A stretch of 64,000 bases of DNA from Bradyrhizobium macuxiense (GCF_001542415.1 NZ_LNCU01000041.1:64521-128520), one strand, 5' to 3'. Numbered from the stretch's first letter, positions 37,818 to 49,572 are shown. Numbers and translations are program-made. Notes: generated by a model not told the origin, from the sequence alone.

Positions 37818-38957
37818 ATGAGGACCTTCGCAAAACGCATGTTCGACCAGCTTTGGGCCCGCAAGACGCAATTGGCGCTGGCGGTCCGGATCGCGGCATC
37901 CGGGGTGGCGGCCTATGCCATCGCCCTGGCGCTGCACCTCTTGCTACCGCTCTGGGCGGTGCTGACGTCGCTGATCGTCACCCAGATGAGCGTCGGCCGC
38001 TCGCTGAAGGCGACCCGCGACTACATGCTCGGCACCATCGGCGGCGCCATCTATGGCGGCGCGATCGCGGTGCTGATTCCGCATTCGGGCGAGGGCAGCC
38101 TGCTGGCGCTGCTGGTGCTGGCGATCGTGCCGCTCGCCTTCATCGCCTCGCTCAATCCGAGCCTGAACTCGGCGACGGTGACGGCCGTGATCGTGCTGCT
38201 GCTGCCGACGATGCATCAATCCAATCCGCTGGACTCCGCGGTCGACCGCGTCCTCGAGGTCACGGTCGGCGCGCTGACCGGGCTTGCGATTTCGTTCCTG
38301 GTGCTGCCGTCGCGCGCGGTCAGCCAGATCCGGGTCAATGCATCGAAGCTGCTGGAACTGCTCGCGGCGGCGTTCGCTGAACTGCTCGCCGGCCTGACGC
38401 GCGGTCTCGACAATGAAGCACTGCACCGGATCCAGGACGGTATCGGCGTTGCGGTGACCAACCTGCAGGCGACAGGCCTGGAGGCCGAGCGCGAGCGCTC
38501 CATGCATCTGTCGTCGGGGCCCGATACCGGTCCGTTGCTGCGGACGATCCAGCGGCTGCGGCACGACGTCGTGATGATCGGGCGTGCCTGCGTCGTGCCG
38601 CTGCCGGCCGAGATCCAGACCAGGCTGGCGCGGCCGTTGTCCGACGTGAGCAATGCCATCGTCACCTATATGAAGGCAGTCGCGACGGCCCTGCGTGCCG
38701 GCAGCGGCCCTGCGGACATGGCGCCTGTCGATGCGGCGCTGCAAGCCTACAGCGCAGAGGTCGCGAAAGTGCGCAGCGAGGGCCTGACCCGGGGTCTCCC
38801 GGTCGATGCCATGGAGCGCTTATTCGCGCTCGGCTTCTCGCTCGACCAGATGCGGCAGAATCTGAACGACCTCAAGCGCTGCCACGGCAATTGGTGCACG
38901 AGCAGCGAGGCTACGGAGAAGATCGTCGCCGATACATCGAAGAAGAGCGCAGCGTGA
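37818..38957 (+). CDS. FUSC-family inner-membrane transporter
   Basis: 379 aa. Six hydrophobic segments lie in the N-terminal 170 residues (AIALALHLLLPLWAVLTSLI; LLALLVLAIVPLAFIASL; VTAVIVLLLPTM among them), followed by a soluble helical domain of about 200 residues. The pattern is that of the fusaric-acid-resistance/aromatic-acid exporter group, half the size of AaeB. It is divergent from the MmgE/PrpD gene, with 134 bases between them for promoters. The exported compound is unknown. Confidence 0.85.
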   Translation: MRTFAKRMFDQLWARKTQLALAVRIAASGVAAYAIALALHLLLPLWAVLTSLIVTQMSVGRSLKATRDYMLGTIGGAIYGGAIAVLIPHSGEGSLLALLVLAIVPLAFIASLNPSLNSATVTAVIVLLLPTMHQSNPLDSAVDRVLEVTVGALTGLAISFLVLPSRAVSQIRVNASKLLELLAAAFAELLAGLTRGLDNEALHRIQDGIGVAVTNLQATGLEAERERSMHLSSGPDTGPLLRTIQRLRHDVVMIGRACVVPLPAEIQTRLARPLSDVSNAIVTYMKAVATALRAGSGPADMAPVDAALQAYSAEVAKVRSEGLTRGLPVDAMERLFALGFSLDQMRQNLNDLKRCHGNWCTSSEATEKIVADTSKKSAA

Positions 38958-38971
38958 TGTTGGGCTGTGAC

Positions 38972-39445
38972 TCAGTCTCCAACCTTGCGCAGCATCGCCG
39001 GCACGATCAGGCGATGGAACGGCAGAATCACCGCGAGATAGACGCGCCCGAACCAATTATGCGTGAGCACCAGCGTGGTCGCCGTGACGTTGCGCGCCGC
39101 GCCGGCGGCTGCGACGTCGACGACGAGCCGGAAGTCGAGATGCTTGTCGTTGAACCCGGCGACCAGCCGCTCCGGCGTCTCGCTCACGACCGGAAAGATG
39201 CCGATCATGCCGTGCGCCGTGCCTTCCGCTGCGCCCGATGTCTTCAGGCCGAGCGGCGCCATTAGAAAATTGCGCAGCGCAATCAGCAACTCGGCCCAGC
39301 GCGGCTGCCGCGCCACCATCGCTTCCGTCGCATGCCGCGCATCGAGGTCGGGGTTCGTGGTCGCGATCCGGAAAGCGTCGATGAACTGCGCACCGGCGAG
39401 CAGCGCGGCGGAGTCCACGTTCGGCGTGACCTCGTCAACCCTCAT
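38972..39445 (-). CDS. DUF2867 domain protein
   Basis: 157 aa. It has the DUF2867 pattern: DAFRIATTNPDLDARHATEA, GIFPVVSETPERLVAGFNDK, LDFRLVVDV and a terminal VYLAVILPFHRLIVPAMLRK. The function is not known for the family. Its ATG overlaps the stop of the MATE gene by 4 bases, so the two are co-translated and may act together. There is no signal peptide; the last 25 residues are hydrophobic enough to touch the membrane. Confidence 0.8.
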   Translation of the reverse strand: MRVDEVTPNVDSAALLAGAQFIDAFRIATTNPDLDARHATEAMVARQPRWAELLIALRNFLMAPLGLKTSGAAEGTAHGMIGIFPVVSETPERLVAGFNDKHLDFRLVVDVAAAGAARNVTATTLVLTHNWFGRVYLAVILPFHRLIVPAMLRKVGD

Positions 39446-40839
39446 TTGCCCAGTCTGCGTGCCAGCAGGCGGAAACGCAAGATCAGGAGGGTGGCGTAAA
39501 CAGCGGTCCCGAGCGACAGCCCGATCCAGACGCCGGGTGCGCCGAGCCTGGTCCAGAAGGCGAGGGCATAAGCCGACGCGAAGCCGACCAGCCAGTAGCT
39601 GATGGTGGCGAAGAGCAGCGGCACCTGGGTATCGTTCATGCCGCGCAGCGCGCCGGCCGTGGTGGTCTGGACCCCGTCGGCGATGAAGAAGGTCGCGCCG
39701 ATCAAGAGCAGCATTGCGGTCAGTTGCGCCGCGGTGTCGCTGGCCTCTCCAAGGAAGATCGTCGCGATCTCGAAGCGCGCCAGGATCACCGCGAGCGTCA
39801 TGACGCTCATGAAGGTGCCGCTGATTAAAACCGCGACATAGCCGGCGCGCCGCAGGCCGTCAGGGTCGCGCCGGCCGACTGCGTGGCCGACCCGCACCGT
39901 CGCCGCCATGCCGACGCCGAACGGCACCATGAACAAGATCGCCGCGATCTGCAGCGCGATCTGGTGCGCCGCAAGCGCGGGGGTGCTGATCAGGCCCATC
40001 AAAAGGCCCGCGGCGCCGAACATTCCGTATTCGAGCAGGAACGACAGCGAGATCGGCGCGCCGATCGCCACCAGCTTGCCCATCAGCGGCCGGTCGATCC
40101 GCCAGATGCGGCTGAAGACATGGTATTTCCGGAACGGCCGGCGGCGCGCGGCAAACCAGACGCCGGCCAGGAACATGCCGAGGTTGACGGTGGTCGTGGC
40201 CAGTCCGGCGCCGAACAGGCCGAATTCGGGCATGCCCCATTTGCCGTAGAGCAGCAGATAGACCAGCAGCGCATTGGCGGGGATCGCAGCCAGCGTGATC
40301 CACAATACCGGCTCCGGCCGGTTCACCGCGCTCATGAAGCCGCGCAGTGCGATGAACCACAGCGCCGGCAGGATGCCCCAGACAAGTCCGAACAGATATT
40401 GCTGGGCGAGGTGGGCTGCGGCCGGCGCCTGGCCGAGCGCGAGCAGGACGCTTTCGCCGTGGAACGGCAGGAACATCAGCGGCAACGCCATGAACAGCGC
40501 CACCCACAGGCCGACCCGCAGCGCGCGCCGCATCACATGCGGGTCGCGGGCTCCGAATGCCTGCGCCGCCAGCGGGGCGACCGCCGAGACCAGTCCCATG
40601 CCGAACGTAAAGCTGACGAAGAACACCGTGTGCGCCAGCGCAGCGGCCGCTACGGCCTCGCTGCCCAGGCGGCCGATGAAGGCGAGGTCGGTCGACATCA
40701 TCGCGATCTGGCCAAGCTGGGTCAGCGCAAGCGGCACCGCGAGCTTCAGCGTTTCCGAGAGCTCGGCCGCAAGGTGATTGCTAGTGACGGCAACGGCCGC
40801 GCGCGGCGCGGCCGGGTCGATCTTGTCGATGCAGGTCAT
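39442..40839 (-). CDS. MATE-family efflux transporter (NorM type)
   Basis: 465 aa with about 12 membrane helices. MATE hallmarks include the N-terminal PLALTQLGQIAMMSTDLAFI, the LGSEAVAAAALAHTVFFVSF block, and the GVGMAATVRVGHAVGRRDPD loop near residue 305. Such pumps export cationic drugs or metabolites using Na+ or H+. It is translationally coupled to the DUF2867 gene. A palindromic repeat separates it from the murA-type gene. Confidence 0.92.
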   Translation of the reverse strand: MTCIDKIDPAAPRAAVAVTSNHLAAELSETLKLAVPLALTQLGQIAMMSTDLAFIGRLGSEAVAAAALAHTVFFVSFTFGMGLVSAVAPLAAQAFGARDPHVMRRALRVGLWVALFMALPLMFLPFHGESVLLALGQAPAAAHLAQQYLFGLVWGILPALWFIALRGFMSAVNRPEPVLWITLAAIPANALLVYLLLYGKWGMPEFGLFGAGLATTTVNLGMFLAGVWFAARRRPFRKYHVFSRIWRIDRPLMGKLVAIGAPISLSFLLEYGMFGAAGLLMGLISTPALAAHQIALQIAAILFMVPFGVGMAATVRVGHAVGRRDPDGLRRAGYVAVLISGTFMSVMTLAVILARFEIATIFLGEASDTAAQLTAMLLLIGATFFIADGVQTTTAGALRGMNDTQVPLLFATISYWLVGFASAYALAFWTRLGAPGVWIGLSLGTAVYATLLILRFRLLARRLGK

Positions 40840-40937
40840 GACGGCATGTCTAGCACGACGAGCAGGCCAAAAGGATGGCCAAGCTGCCCAAACGCGACGA
40901 TCTCACGCAGAGATCGTCGCGTCTTAGGTTGTCGTTT

Positions 40938-40985
40938 GAGCATGATCCGGCCGGAAAACCGCTTCACACTTTCCGGATCATGCTC
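40938..40985. repeat. Palindromic repeat (GAGCATGATCCGG family), copy 2
   Basis: Perfect 13-base arms GAGCATGATCCGG and CCGGATCATGCTC surround CCGGAAAACCGCTTCACACTTT. It lies immediately after the murA-type stop and may help end its transcript. A decayed copy is at 12541-12608. Confidence 0.75.
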
Positions 40986-40988
40986 TGA

Positions 40989-42281
40989 TCACGATCTTGC
41001 CGGGATCCGCTTGATCTTGGCGCCGAGCGCGTTCAGCCGCTCCTCGATCCGCTCATAGCCGCGTTCGATCTGGTCGGCATTGTTGATCGTGGAGGTGCCG
41101 TTGGCACAGACCGCGGCGAGCAGCATCGCCATGCCGGCGCGGATGTCGGGCGAATTCATCGGCGCGCCGCGCAGCCGGCTCGGCCCTGCGACAATTGCCC
41201 GGTGCGGGTCGCACAACACGATGCGGCCACCCATCGCGATCAAATTGTCGACGAAGAACATCCGCGACTCGAACATCTTCTCGTGCATCAGGATGACGCC
41301 GTCGCACTGCGTCGCGGTGACGATCGCAATCGACATCAGGTCGGCCGGGAAGGCCGGCCAGGGCTGATCCTCGAGCTTCGGCACGTGGCCGCCGAAATCG
41401 TCGTGGATCTTCATGGTCTGGTTCGACGGCACGACGAGGTCGTCGCCCTCGACGCCGCAGACGATGCCGAGCCGCTCAAAGCCCATCCGGATCGAGCGCA
41501 GATGCTCGACACCGGCGCGCGCGATGCGCAGCGGCGAGCGGGTCACGGCGGCGAGCCCGATCAGCGACCCTACCTCGATATGGTCGGGCTGGATCGCGAA
41601 AGTCGTGCCGCCGAGCGTCGCCGGTCCTTGTACGATGATGGTGTTGGTGCCGATGCCCTCGATCTTGGCGCCGAGCGCGACCAGAAAATTCGCGAGATCC
41701 TGCACATGCGGCTCGGAGGCTGCGTTGCGCAGATAGGTGGTGCCGCGGGCGGCCACGGCAGCCACCAGCGCATTCTCGGTCGCGGTGACGCTGGGCTCGT
41801 CGAGGAACACGTCGGCGCCCTTCAGGCGCGAGGCGCGGAACTCGAGCCGATGCGTTGCGGTGACGGTGGCGCCGAGCTGCTCGAAGGCCAGGAAATGCGT
41901 GTCGAGGCGGCGTCGCCCGATCACGTCACCGCCCGGCGGCGGCAGCGCGACCTCGCCGCAGCGCGCGAGCAGGGGACCCGCGAGCAGGATCGAGGCACGG
42001 ATTCGCGCGCACAGAGCCGGATCGAGATCGGCGGCGCGAATCTCCTTGGCATGAATCTGAAGCGTGTTGCGCTCGGTCCATTCGGCCGTCGCGCCGACCG
42101 AGCGGCACAGCTCGACCAGCGTCTCCGTGTCGCGGATCCGCGGCACGTTGGTCAGCGTGACCGGATGCTCGGTCAGGAGCGCCGCTGCGATGATCGGCAG
42201 CGCCGAGTTCTTGTTGCCGGACGGCTCGATGGTGCCGGAGAGCCGGCGGCCGCCTTCTACGATGTATTGGATCGGCGGCAC
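40989..42281 (-). CDS. murA: UDP-N-acetylglucosamine 1-carboxyvinyltransferase (MurA-type, Cys replaced by Asp)
   Basis: A 430-aa EPSP-synthase-fold enzyme for the first committed step of peptidoglycan synthesis. Conserved: Lys and Asn of the active site in PSGNKNSALPII near residue 24, Asp in PWPAFPADLMS near 305, and Arg in NADQIERGYERIEERL near 415. In the mobile loop, where most MurA have the fosfomycin-target Cys (GGCxIG), this protein reads PGGDVIGRRRLD with Asp119. Cys-to-Asp forms are known in Mycobacterium and Chlamydia and are fosfomycin-insensitive. It may be the second, non-canonical MurA of this organism. It follows gyrB by 15 bases. Confidence 0.85.
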   Translation of the reverse strand: MPPIQYIVEGGRRLSGTIEPSGNKNSALPIIAAALLTEHPVTLTNVPRIRDTETLVELCRSVGATAEWTERNTLQIHAKEIRAADLDPALCARIRASILLAGPLLARCGEVALPPPGGDVIGRRRLDTHFLAFEQLGATVTATHRLEFRASRLKGADVFLDEPSVTATENALVAAVAARGTTYLRNAASEPHVQDLANFLVALGAKIEGIGTNTIIVQGPATLGGTTFAIQPDHIEVGSLIGLAAVTRSPLRIARAGVEHLRSIRMGFERLGIVCGVEGDDLVVPSNQTMKIHDDFGGHVPKLEDQPWPAFPADLMSIAIVTATQCDGVILMHEKMFESRMFFVDNLIAMGGRIVLCDPHRAIVAGPSRLRGAPMNSPDIRAGMAMLLAAVCANGTSTINNADQIERGYERIEERLNALGAKIKRIPARS

Positions 42282-42296
42282 GCGGAAACGGACCCC

Positions 42297-44783
<2,487 letters not shown>

Positions 44784-44964
44784 TTACGCTATTTGTGCCA
44801 TGAAAGCGGAGTTGCGCCTAGCGCAAAGTCTCTCTCCACAAAGTGTTGAATAGATGGGGTTTTTTAGCTCTTTTTCAAGGTCTTCAAGAGCCGATTCTTA
44901 TGGCTCGAAAAAGTCCGATTCGGGTGCGGATTCGGCGCCTCTTTTGGCCGCGATTCGGCACGTC

Positions 44965-46104
44965 TCAGCCGCGCCTTGTGGCGCGGCCGGATTCGACGTC
45001 GAAGATCTCGCCGGTCGGGCCGATGTCGACGAAGGCGGCGGGATCGGCGCCGGTCATCCAGACCTGCGCACCGAGCTTGGCGAGCTCGTCGAACAGCGCC
45101 TTGCGCCTGTTGGGATCGAGATGCGCGACGACCTCGTCGAGCAACAGCAACGGCACGATGCCGGTCATCTCCGCGACCATCGTCGCATGCGCCAGCACCA
45201 GACCGATCAGGAGCGCCTTCTGCTCGCCGGTCGAAGCGTCGCGCGCCGGCATGTTCTTCGGCGCGTAGACCACCTGCAGGTCGGTCAGATGCGGCCCGTC
45301 GAGCGTGCGGCCGGCGGCGGCGTCGCGCGGACGGCTGGCGCGCAGCATCTCGCGGCAGCGGTCCTCGACCGCGGTCGCCGGCTCCTGCAGCAGCGCATTC
45401 TCCATCCAGCCGTCGAGTGCGATCTCGGCGGAGGGAAAGACCGAGGCCGCACCGCGCTCGCGCAGCATCACGGCGAGCTTGGCGGCGGTCTGGCCGCGCG
45501 ATGCGGCGACAGCGACGGCGAGTTCCGCGGTCTCGCGCTCGATCGCGTCACACCAATGGTCGTCATAATTGCGCACTTCGAGCAGCCGGTTGCGCGAACG
45601 CAGCGAGCGCTCCAGCGCCGAGACGCGGCTGGAATGGTCGGAATCGATCGCCAGCACCAGACGGTCGAAGAAGCGCCGCCGTTCCGACGCCGCGCCCATG
45701 AACAGGCCATCCATCGCAGGCGTCAGCCACACGATACGCAGATGATCGCCGAAGGCAGTCGCGGAACCCACCGGCTCGCGGTCGATCCGGCAGCGCCGGC
45801 TGGTGGAGTTCGCTTCGCCGGCGGGCGCATCGATACCGGTGCCGAGCGTTGCGAGCCCCAGCGCGCCTTCGACTTCCGCCGACACCGCCCAGGAGCCGTT
45901 ACCCTGATTGTCGGCGATGTCCTCAAGCGTGGCGCGGCGCAGGCCGCGGCCTGGCGACAGGAAGGAGATCGCTTCCAGGCAATTGGTCTTGCCGGCGCCA
46001 TTCGGCCCGACCAGCACCACCATGTCACCCCGCGCGGACAGTGTCGCCGCCCGGTAATTGCGGAAATGCGTCAGCGACAGGCGATGAATGCGGGACGGGG
46101 TCAT
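44965..46104 (-). CDS. recF: DNA replication and repair protein RecF
   Basis: A 379-aa SMC-like ATPase of gap repair. Walker A VGPNGAGKTNCLEAISFLSP lies near residue 32, the ABC-type signature region is DASTGEQKALLIGLVLA near 290 and Walker B is PLLLLDEVVAHLDPNRRKAL near 320. It loads RecA at gapped DNA with RecO and RecR. It is in the standard order after dnaN, but a small GIY-YIG gene and palindromic repeats are inserted between the two. Confidence 0.96.
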   Translation of the reverse strand: MTPSRIHRLSLTHFRNYRAATLSARGDMVVLVGPNGAGKTNCLEAISFLSPGRGLRRATLEDIADNQGNGSWAVSAEVEGALGLATLGTGIDAPAGEANSTSRRCRIDREPVGSATAFGDHLRIVWLTPAMDGLFMGAASERRRFFDRLVLAIDSDHSSRVSALERSLRSRNRLLEVRNYDDHWCDAIERETAELAVAVAASRGQTAAKLAVMLRERGAASVFPSAEIALDGWMENALLQEPATAVEDRCREMLRASRPRDAAAGRTLDGPHLTDLQVVYAPKNMPARDASTGEQKALLIGLVLAHATMVAEMTGIVPLLLLDEVVAHLDPNRRKALFDELAKLGAQVWMTGADPAAFVDIGPTGEIFDVESGRATRRG

Positions 46105-46112
46105 GTTTCCTT

Positions 46113-46140
46113 GTCATTGCCGGGCCTGACCCGGCAATCC
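46113..46140 (+). repeat. REP-like palindrome, left of the GIY-YIG gene
   Basis: GTCATTGCCGGGCCTGACCC then GGCAATCC: a hairpin with arms ATTGCCGGG/CCCGGCAAT. It is mirrored by the related unit at 46451-46480 on the other side of the nuclease gene, in the opposite orientation. Confidence 0.65.
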
Positions 46141-46150
46141 ATCGTCCGCG

Positions 46151-46438
46151 TTAGCGGACAATCTCATCATATAGGTCGCGCCACTCGGGATTGCCGGCAA
46201 CGATCAGGTCAATTTTCCACTCGCGGGACCAATGCTTGATGTTCTTTTCACGCTGGAGGGCCGCTGCGATCGTTTCATGCGTCTCGAAGTAGACGAGCGT
46301 TTTGACGCCGTACTTCTTCGTAAAGCCCTCTGCGAGACCCTCACGATGCTCGTAGACACGCCGGATCAGATTGTTCGTGATGCCGACGTATAGGGTCCCA
46401 CCGGGCTTGCTGGCGAGGATTTGCACCCAATAGGTCAT
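46151..46438 (-). CDS. Single-domain GIY-YIG nuclease family protein
   Basis: 95 aa. The catalytic fold is visible: YWVQILASKPGGTLYVGITN gives the two short strands, NNLIRRVYEHREG carries the catalytic Arg, and YFETHETIAAALQREKNIKH holds the metal-binding Glu and following helix. It is a stand-alone domain of the UPF0213/YhbQ-like class. Start at MTYWVQ (46438); nine extra in-frame residues would be encoded by the adjoining repeat. It interrupts dnaN-recF and is flanked by inverted REP-like units. Confidence 0.85.
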   Translation of the reverse strand: MTYWVQILASKPGGTLYVGITNNLIRRVYEHREGLAEGFTKKYGVKTLVYFETHETIAAALQREKNIKHWSREWKIDLIVAGNPEWRDLYDEIVR

Positions 46439-46450
46439 TTCTGGTTTGAT

Positions 46451-46480
46451 GGATGGCCGGGTCAAGCCCGGCCATGACGA
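46451..46480 (-). repeat. REP-like palindrome, right of the GIY-YIG gene
   Basis: Forward sequence GGATGGCCGGGTCAAGCCCG followed by GCCATGACGA. It is the same family as 46113-46140 but in reverse orientation, ending 10 bases before the dnaN stop. Confidence 0.65.
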
Positions 46481-46489
46481 GAGGAGAAA

Positions 46490-47608
46490 TCACACCCGCA
46501 TCGGCATCAGCACGTAGAGCGCGCCCTTGTTGTCCTTGTCCTGCACCAGGGTGGGCGAGCCGGGGTCGGCGAGCTTCAGCACGGCGACCTCGCCCTCGAT
46601 CTGAGCGGCGATGTCGAGCAGGTAGCGGGAGTTGAAGCCGATATCGAGCGCGTCGGAGGCGTACTCGACCTCGAGCTCTTCGGTGGCGCTGCCGGAGTCC
46701 GGATTGGTGACCGAGAGCACCAGCTTGCCCGCGGAGAGCGCGAGCTTCACGGCGCGGCCGCGCTCACTGGAGATGGTCGAGACGCGGTCGACGGCAGCCT
46801 CGAAATCCTTCTTGTCGACGACCAGTTCCTTGTCGTTGTTCTGCGGAATGACACGGCCGTAGTCTGGGAAGGTGCCGTCGATCAGCTTCGAGGTCAGCAC
46901 CACATTGCCGAGCGAAAAGCGGATCTTGCCTTGCGACAGCTCGATCGCAATCTCGGCCTCGCCGTCCTCGATCAGCCGTTGCACTTCGCCGACGGTCTTG
47001 CGCGGCACGATCACGCCGGGCATGCCGGTCGCGCCCTTGGGCAAGGTCAGGTCGATCTGCGCCAGGCGGTGGCCGTCGGTCGCGACGCCACGCAGGGTCG
47101 CAGCCTTGGCGCTGCCGGCCGAGTGCAGATAGATGCCGTTGAGGTAGTAGCGGGTCTCCTCGGTCGAGATCGCAAACTGCGTGCGGTCGATCAGGCGCTT
47201 GATGTCGGAAGCCGGCAGCGAGAACGAGTGCGTCATGTCGCCGGCGGCGAGATCCGGGAAATCGCTCTCGGGCAGCGTCTGCAGCGTGAAGCGCGAGCGG
47301 CCGGCACGTACGGCCAGGATCGAGCGGTCGCCGTCGGCTTCCAGCACGATCTGCGAGCCGTCGGGCAGCTTGCGGACGATGTCGTAGAACATGTGCGCGG
47401 GCACGGTGGTCGAGCCGGCGGTTCCGGTTTCGGCGGCCAGCGTCTCCGTCACTTCGAGGTCGAGGTCGGTCGCCTTCAGCGACAGTTTGGCGCCCTCGGC
47501 GCGGATCAGCACGTTGCCGAGGATCGGGATGGTGTTGCGACGCTCGACCACGCGATGGACGTGGCCCAGCGATTTCAGGAGTTGCGCGCGCTCGACGGTG
47601 ACCTTCAT
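46490..47608 (-). CDS. dnaN: DNA polymerase III subunit beta (sliding clamp)
   Basis: 372 aa, the usual length. It starts MKVTVERAQLLKSLGHVHRV, includes VERRNTIPILGNVLIRAEG, and ends with the conserved YVLMPMRV that closes each clamp subunit. It holds polymerase on DNA and is the docking site for many replication proteins. Start chosen at the ATG at 47608; upstream in-frame sequence to 47668 is not clamp-like. dnaA lies 238 bases upstream on the same strand. Confidence 0.98.
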   Translation of the reverse strand: MKVTVERAQLLKSLGHVHRVVERRNTIPILGNVLIRAEGAKLSLKATDLDLEVTETLAAETGTAGSTTVPAHMFYDIVRKLPDGSQIVLEADGDRSILAVRAGRSRFTLQTLPESDFPDLAAGDMTHSFSLPASDIKRLIDRTQFAISTEETRYYLNGIYLHSAGSAKAATLRGVATDGHRLAQIDLTLPKGATGMPGVIVPRKTVGEVQRLIEDGEAEIAIELSQGKIRFSLGNVVLTSKLIDGTFPDYGRVIPQNNDKELVVDKKDFEAAVDRVSTISSERGRAVKLALSAGKLVLSVTNPDSGSATEELEVEYASDALDIGFNSRYLLDIAAQIEGEVAVLKLADPGSPTLVQDKDNKGALYVLMPMRV

Positions 47609-47801
47609 TGCAATACCCGCCAGATCCCTCAGATGGAAAAGCCCGGCGGCCGTTGACGGCAGCACCACGGCATTGGAAACCCGAAAAGCTGATCAGTATC
47701 GGATTTGATCAAACCCACGGGGGACCGCAAGGTGGCGCGGATGGCGGGCCGACGCAAGGGAAACGGCGCCCGTTCCCCACGTTTTGGGCCGGAAAATGCG
47801 C

Positions 47802-47829
47802 CGCCCTCCCCGCGTGAGAGGGGAGGGCG
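47802..47829 (-). terminator. Hairpin between dnaA and dnaN
   Basis: Perfect ten-base arms CGCCCTCCCC and GGGGAGGGCG enclose CGCGTGAGA just after the dnaA stop. It lacks a strong T-run on the minus strand, so it may be an attenuator or a repeat relative and not a full terminator. Confidence 0.4.
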
Positions 47830-47846
47830 AGGAAAAGGCGGCTGCC

Positions 47847-49277
47847 TTACTCCTGCAGCTGGCGCTTCAGCGATTCGACCTCTTCGGAGAGGGCGGTATC
47901 CTTGGCGACCAGTGCCTCAATCTTGCGCACGGCGTGCAGCACCGTGGTGTGGTCGCGGCCGCCGAAGCGCCGGCCGATCTCGGGCAGCGAGCGCAAGGTC
48001 AGCGTCTTCGCCAGATACATCGCGACCTGGCGCGGTCGCACCACATTGGCGGTGCGGCGGGACGACAAGAGGTCGGAGCGGCTGACATTGTACTGCCGGG
48101 CGACCACGCGCTGGATATCCTCGATCTTGATCCGCTTCGGTTCCTGCGGGCGGATCAGGTCGCGCACCTCGCGCTCGGCCATCTCCAGCGTCACCGGCTG
48201 GTTGTTGAGCTTGGAGTGCGCCAGCAGGCGGTTGATCGCGCCTTCGAGGTCGCGGCCGTTATGGGTGATGGTGCGTGCCAGATAGTCGAGCACCTCTTCC
48301 GGCACGTCGAAGCTCGCATGATGCACACGGGCCGCGGCGACGCGCGACTTGAGGATGCCGAGGCGCAGCTCCTCGCCGAGCGACCCCATCTCGACCACCA
48401 GACCGCCGGCGAGCCGCGAGCGGACGCGGTCGTCAAGGCTTTCCAGATCCGACGGCGGACGGTCGGCCGCGATCACGACCTGACGGCCGGCATCGATCAG
48501 CGCGTTCAGCGTGTGGCAGAACTCGGCCTGGGTCGACTTGCCCTGCAGGAATTGCAGGTCGTCGATCACGAGCACGTCGATGCCGCGCAGCGCTTCCTTG
48601 AACGCAAGCGCCGTCTGCGTCTTCAGCGCAGCGACGAAGCCGTACATGAATTTCTCGGCGGTGAGATACAGCACCTTGCGCTCACTGCCGGAGTTGCCGG
48701 CCCAAGTCACCGCCTGCAGCAGGTGGGTTTTGCCCAAGCCCACGCCGGCATGAATGTAGAGCGGGTTGAACATCACCGGATCGCCGCGGCGACCTTCGGC
48801 GACCTGGCGCGCGGCGGCATGCGCCAGCGTGTTGGAACGGCCGACGACGAAGCTTGCGAAGGTCAGGCGCGGATCGAGCGGCGAGCCGCCGAGCGCGTCA
48901 TGGCTTGCCGACACCGGCGCGATTGCAACCGAGCGCAACTCGGGCGCCGGACGGCCGTCGGTGCGCTCGACGCGGCGCGCTTCGACCGGCGCTGCCGCTT
49001 CCTTCACCGGAGCCATCGCACGGATCGCGGAGCGCACGGTCAGGTCGATGCGATGCACTTCGGGCATCTCGGCCTGCCAGCAGGTGAGGACGCGATCGGC
49101 ATAGTGCGCCTGGATCCAGCTCTTCAGGAACCGGGTCGGAACCGACAGGTGCACGCTCTCGTCATGCACGCTTTCCAGATCCATCCGTGCGAACCAGCTC
49201 GTATAGACGTCCTCGCCAACGCTCGTCCGCAACCGCCCCTTCACCCGCGACCAGCGCTCCTGTTCCATATTCGTCAT
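47847..49277 (-). CDS. dnaA: Chromosomal replication initiator protein DnaA
   Basis: 476 aa. Domain I is at the N-terminus ([20 protein letters not shown]). The AAA+ domain has Walker A in [17 protein letters not shown] near residue 182, Walker [19 protein letters not shown] near 250 and [17 protein letters not shown]. Domain IV ends with the DnaA-box-binding signature [20 protein letters not shown]. Start chosen at the ATG at 49277 (MTNMEQERW); a second ATG at 49268 is equally possible. A longer in-frame extension to 49409 is not DnaA-like. Confidence 0.97.
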   Translation of the reverse strand: MTNMEQERWSRVKGRLRTSVGEDVYTSWFARMDLESVHDESVHLSVPTRFLKSWIQAHYADRVLTCWQAEMPEVHRIDLTVRSAIRAMAPVKEAAAPVEARRVERTDGRPAPELRSVAIAPVSASHDALGGSPLDPRLTFASFVVGRSNTLAHAAARQVAEGRRGDPVMFNPLYIHAGVGLGKTHLLQAVTWAGNSGSERKVLYLTAEKFMYGFVAALKTQTALAFKEALRGIDVLVIDDLQFLQGKSTQAEFCHTLNALIDAGRQVVIAADRPPSDLESLDDRVRSRLAGGLVVEMGSLGEELRLGILKSRVAAARVHHASFDVPEEVLDYLARTITHNGRDLEGAINRLLAHSKLNNQPVTLEMAEREVRDLIRPQEPKRIKIEDIQRVVARQYNVSRSDLLSSRRTANVVRPRQVAMYLAKTLTLRSLPEIGRRFGGRDHTTVLHAVRKIEALVAKDTALSEEVESLKRQLQE

Positions 49278-49449
49278 TGCCTTCGTACTTTTCCAAAACT
49301 GAGGGATGTTCGTTGCGTAAGCGCCGCGCAGATTTCTTGCGACGGCGCGACCTCTAGCGGGCGCTGTCTGCTCCAGACAAAGATCTCCCGTGTGACGACA
49401 ATGCGTCACATGTCAGATCAGACGTTTGGAGAAGAAGCCTCTCGCGAGG

Positions 49450-49572
49450 TCAGCGGGTACTCGACGGTCTCTGGGAGTTAGAGCCGGAGTCCGAGGGGTT
49501 GATTACGGTACCATTGGAAATCTGCACGCCAGCGGTCGTGGTGTCGACTGCAGTGATGATCCCGTAAGTCAT
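49450..49572 (-). CDS. Short open frame of 40 aa upstream of dnaA
   Basis: It reads MTYGIITAVDTTTAGVQISN followed by a Ser/Pro/Asn-rich tail to a TGA at 49450. The start is preceded by an unusually rich ribosome binding site, GGGAGGGGGAGGACTT, directly before the ATG. Most third codon positions are G or C, as in the neighbouring genes. I do not recognise the protein; no membrane helix or signal peptide is clear. It lies between dnaA and the candidate origin, so it could be a regulatory leader or an independent small protein. Confidence 0.5.
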   Translation of the reverse strand: MTYGIITAVDTTTAGVQISNGTVINPSDSGSNSQRPSSTR

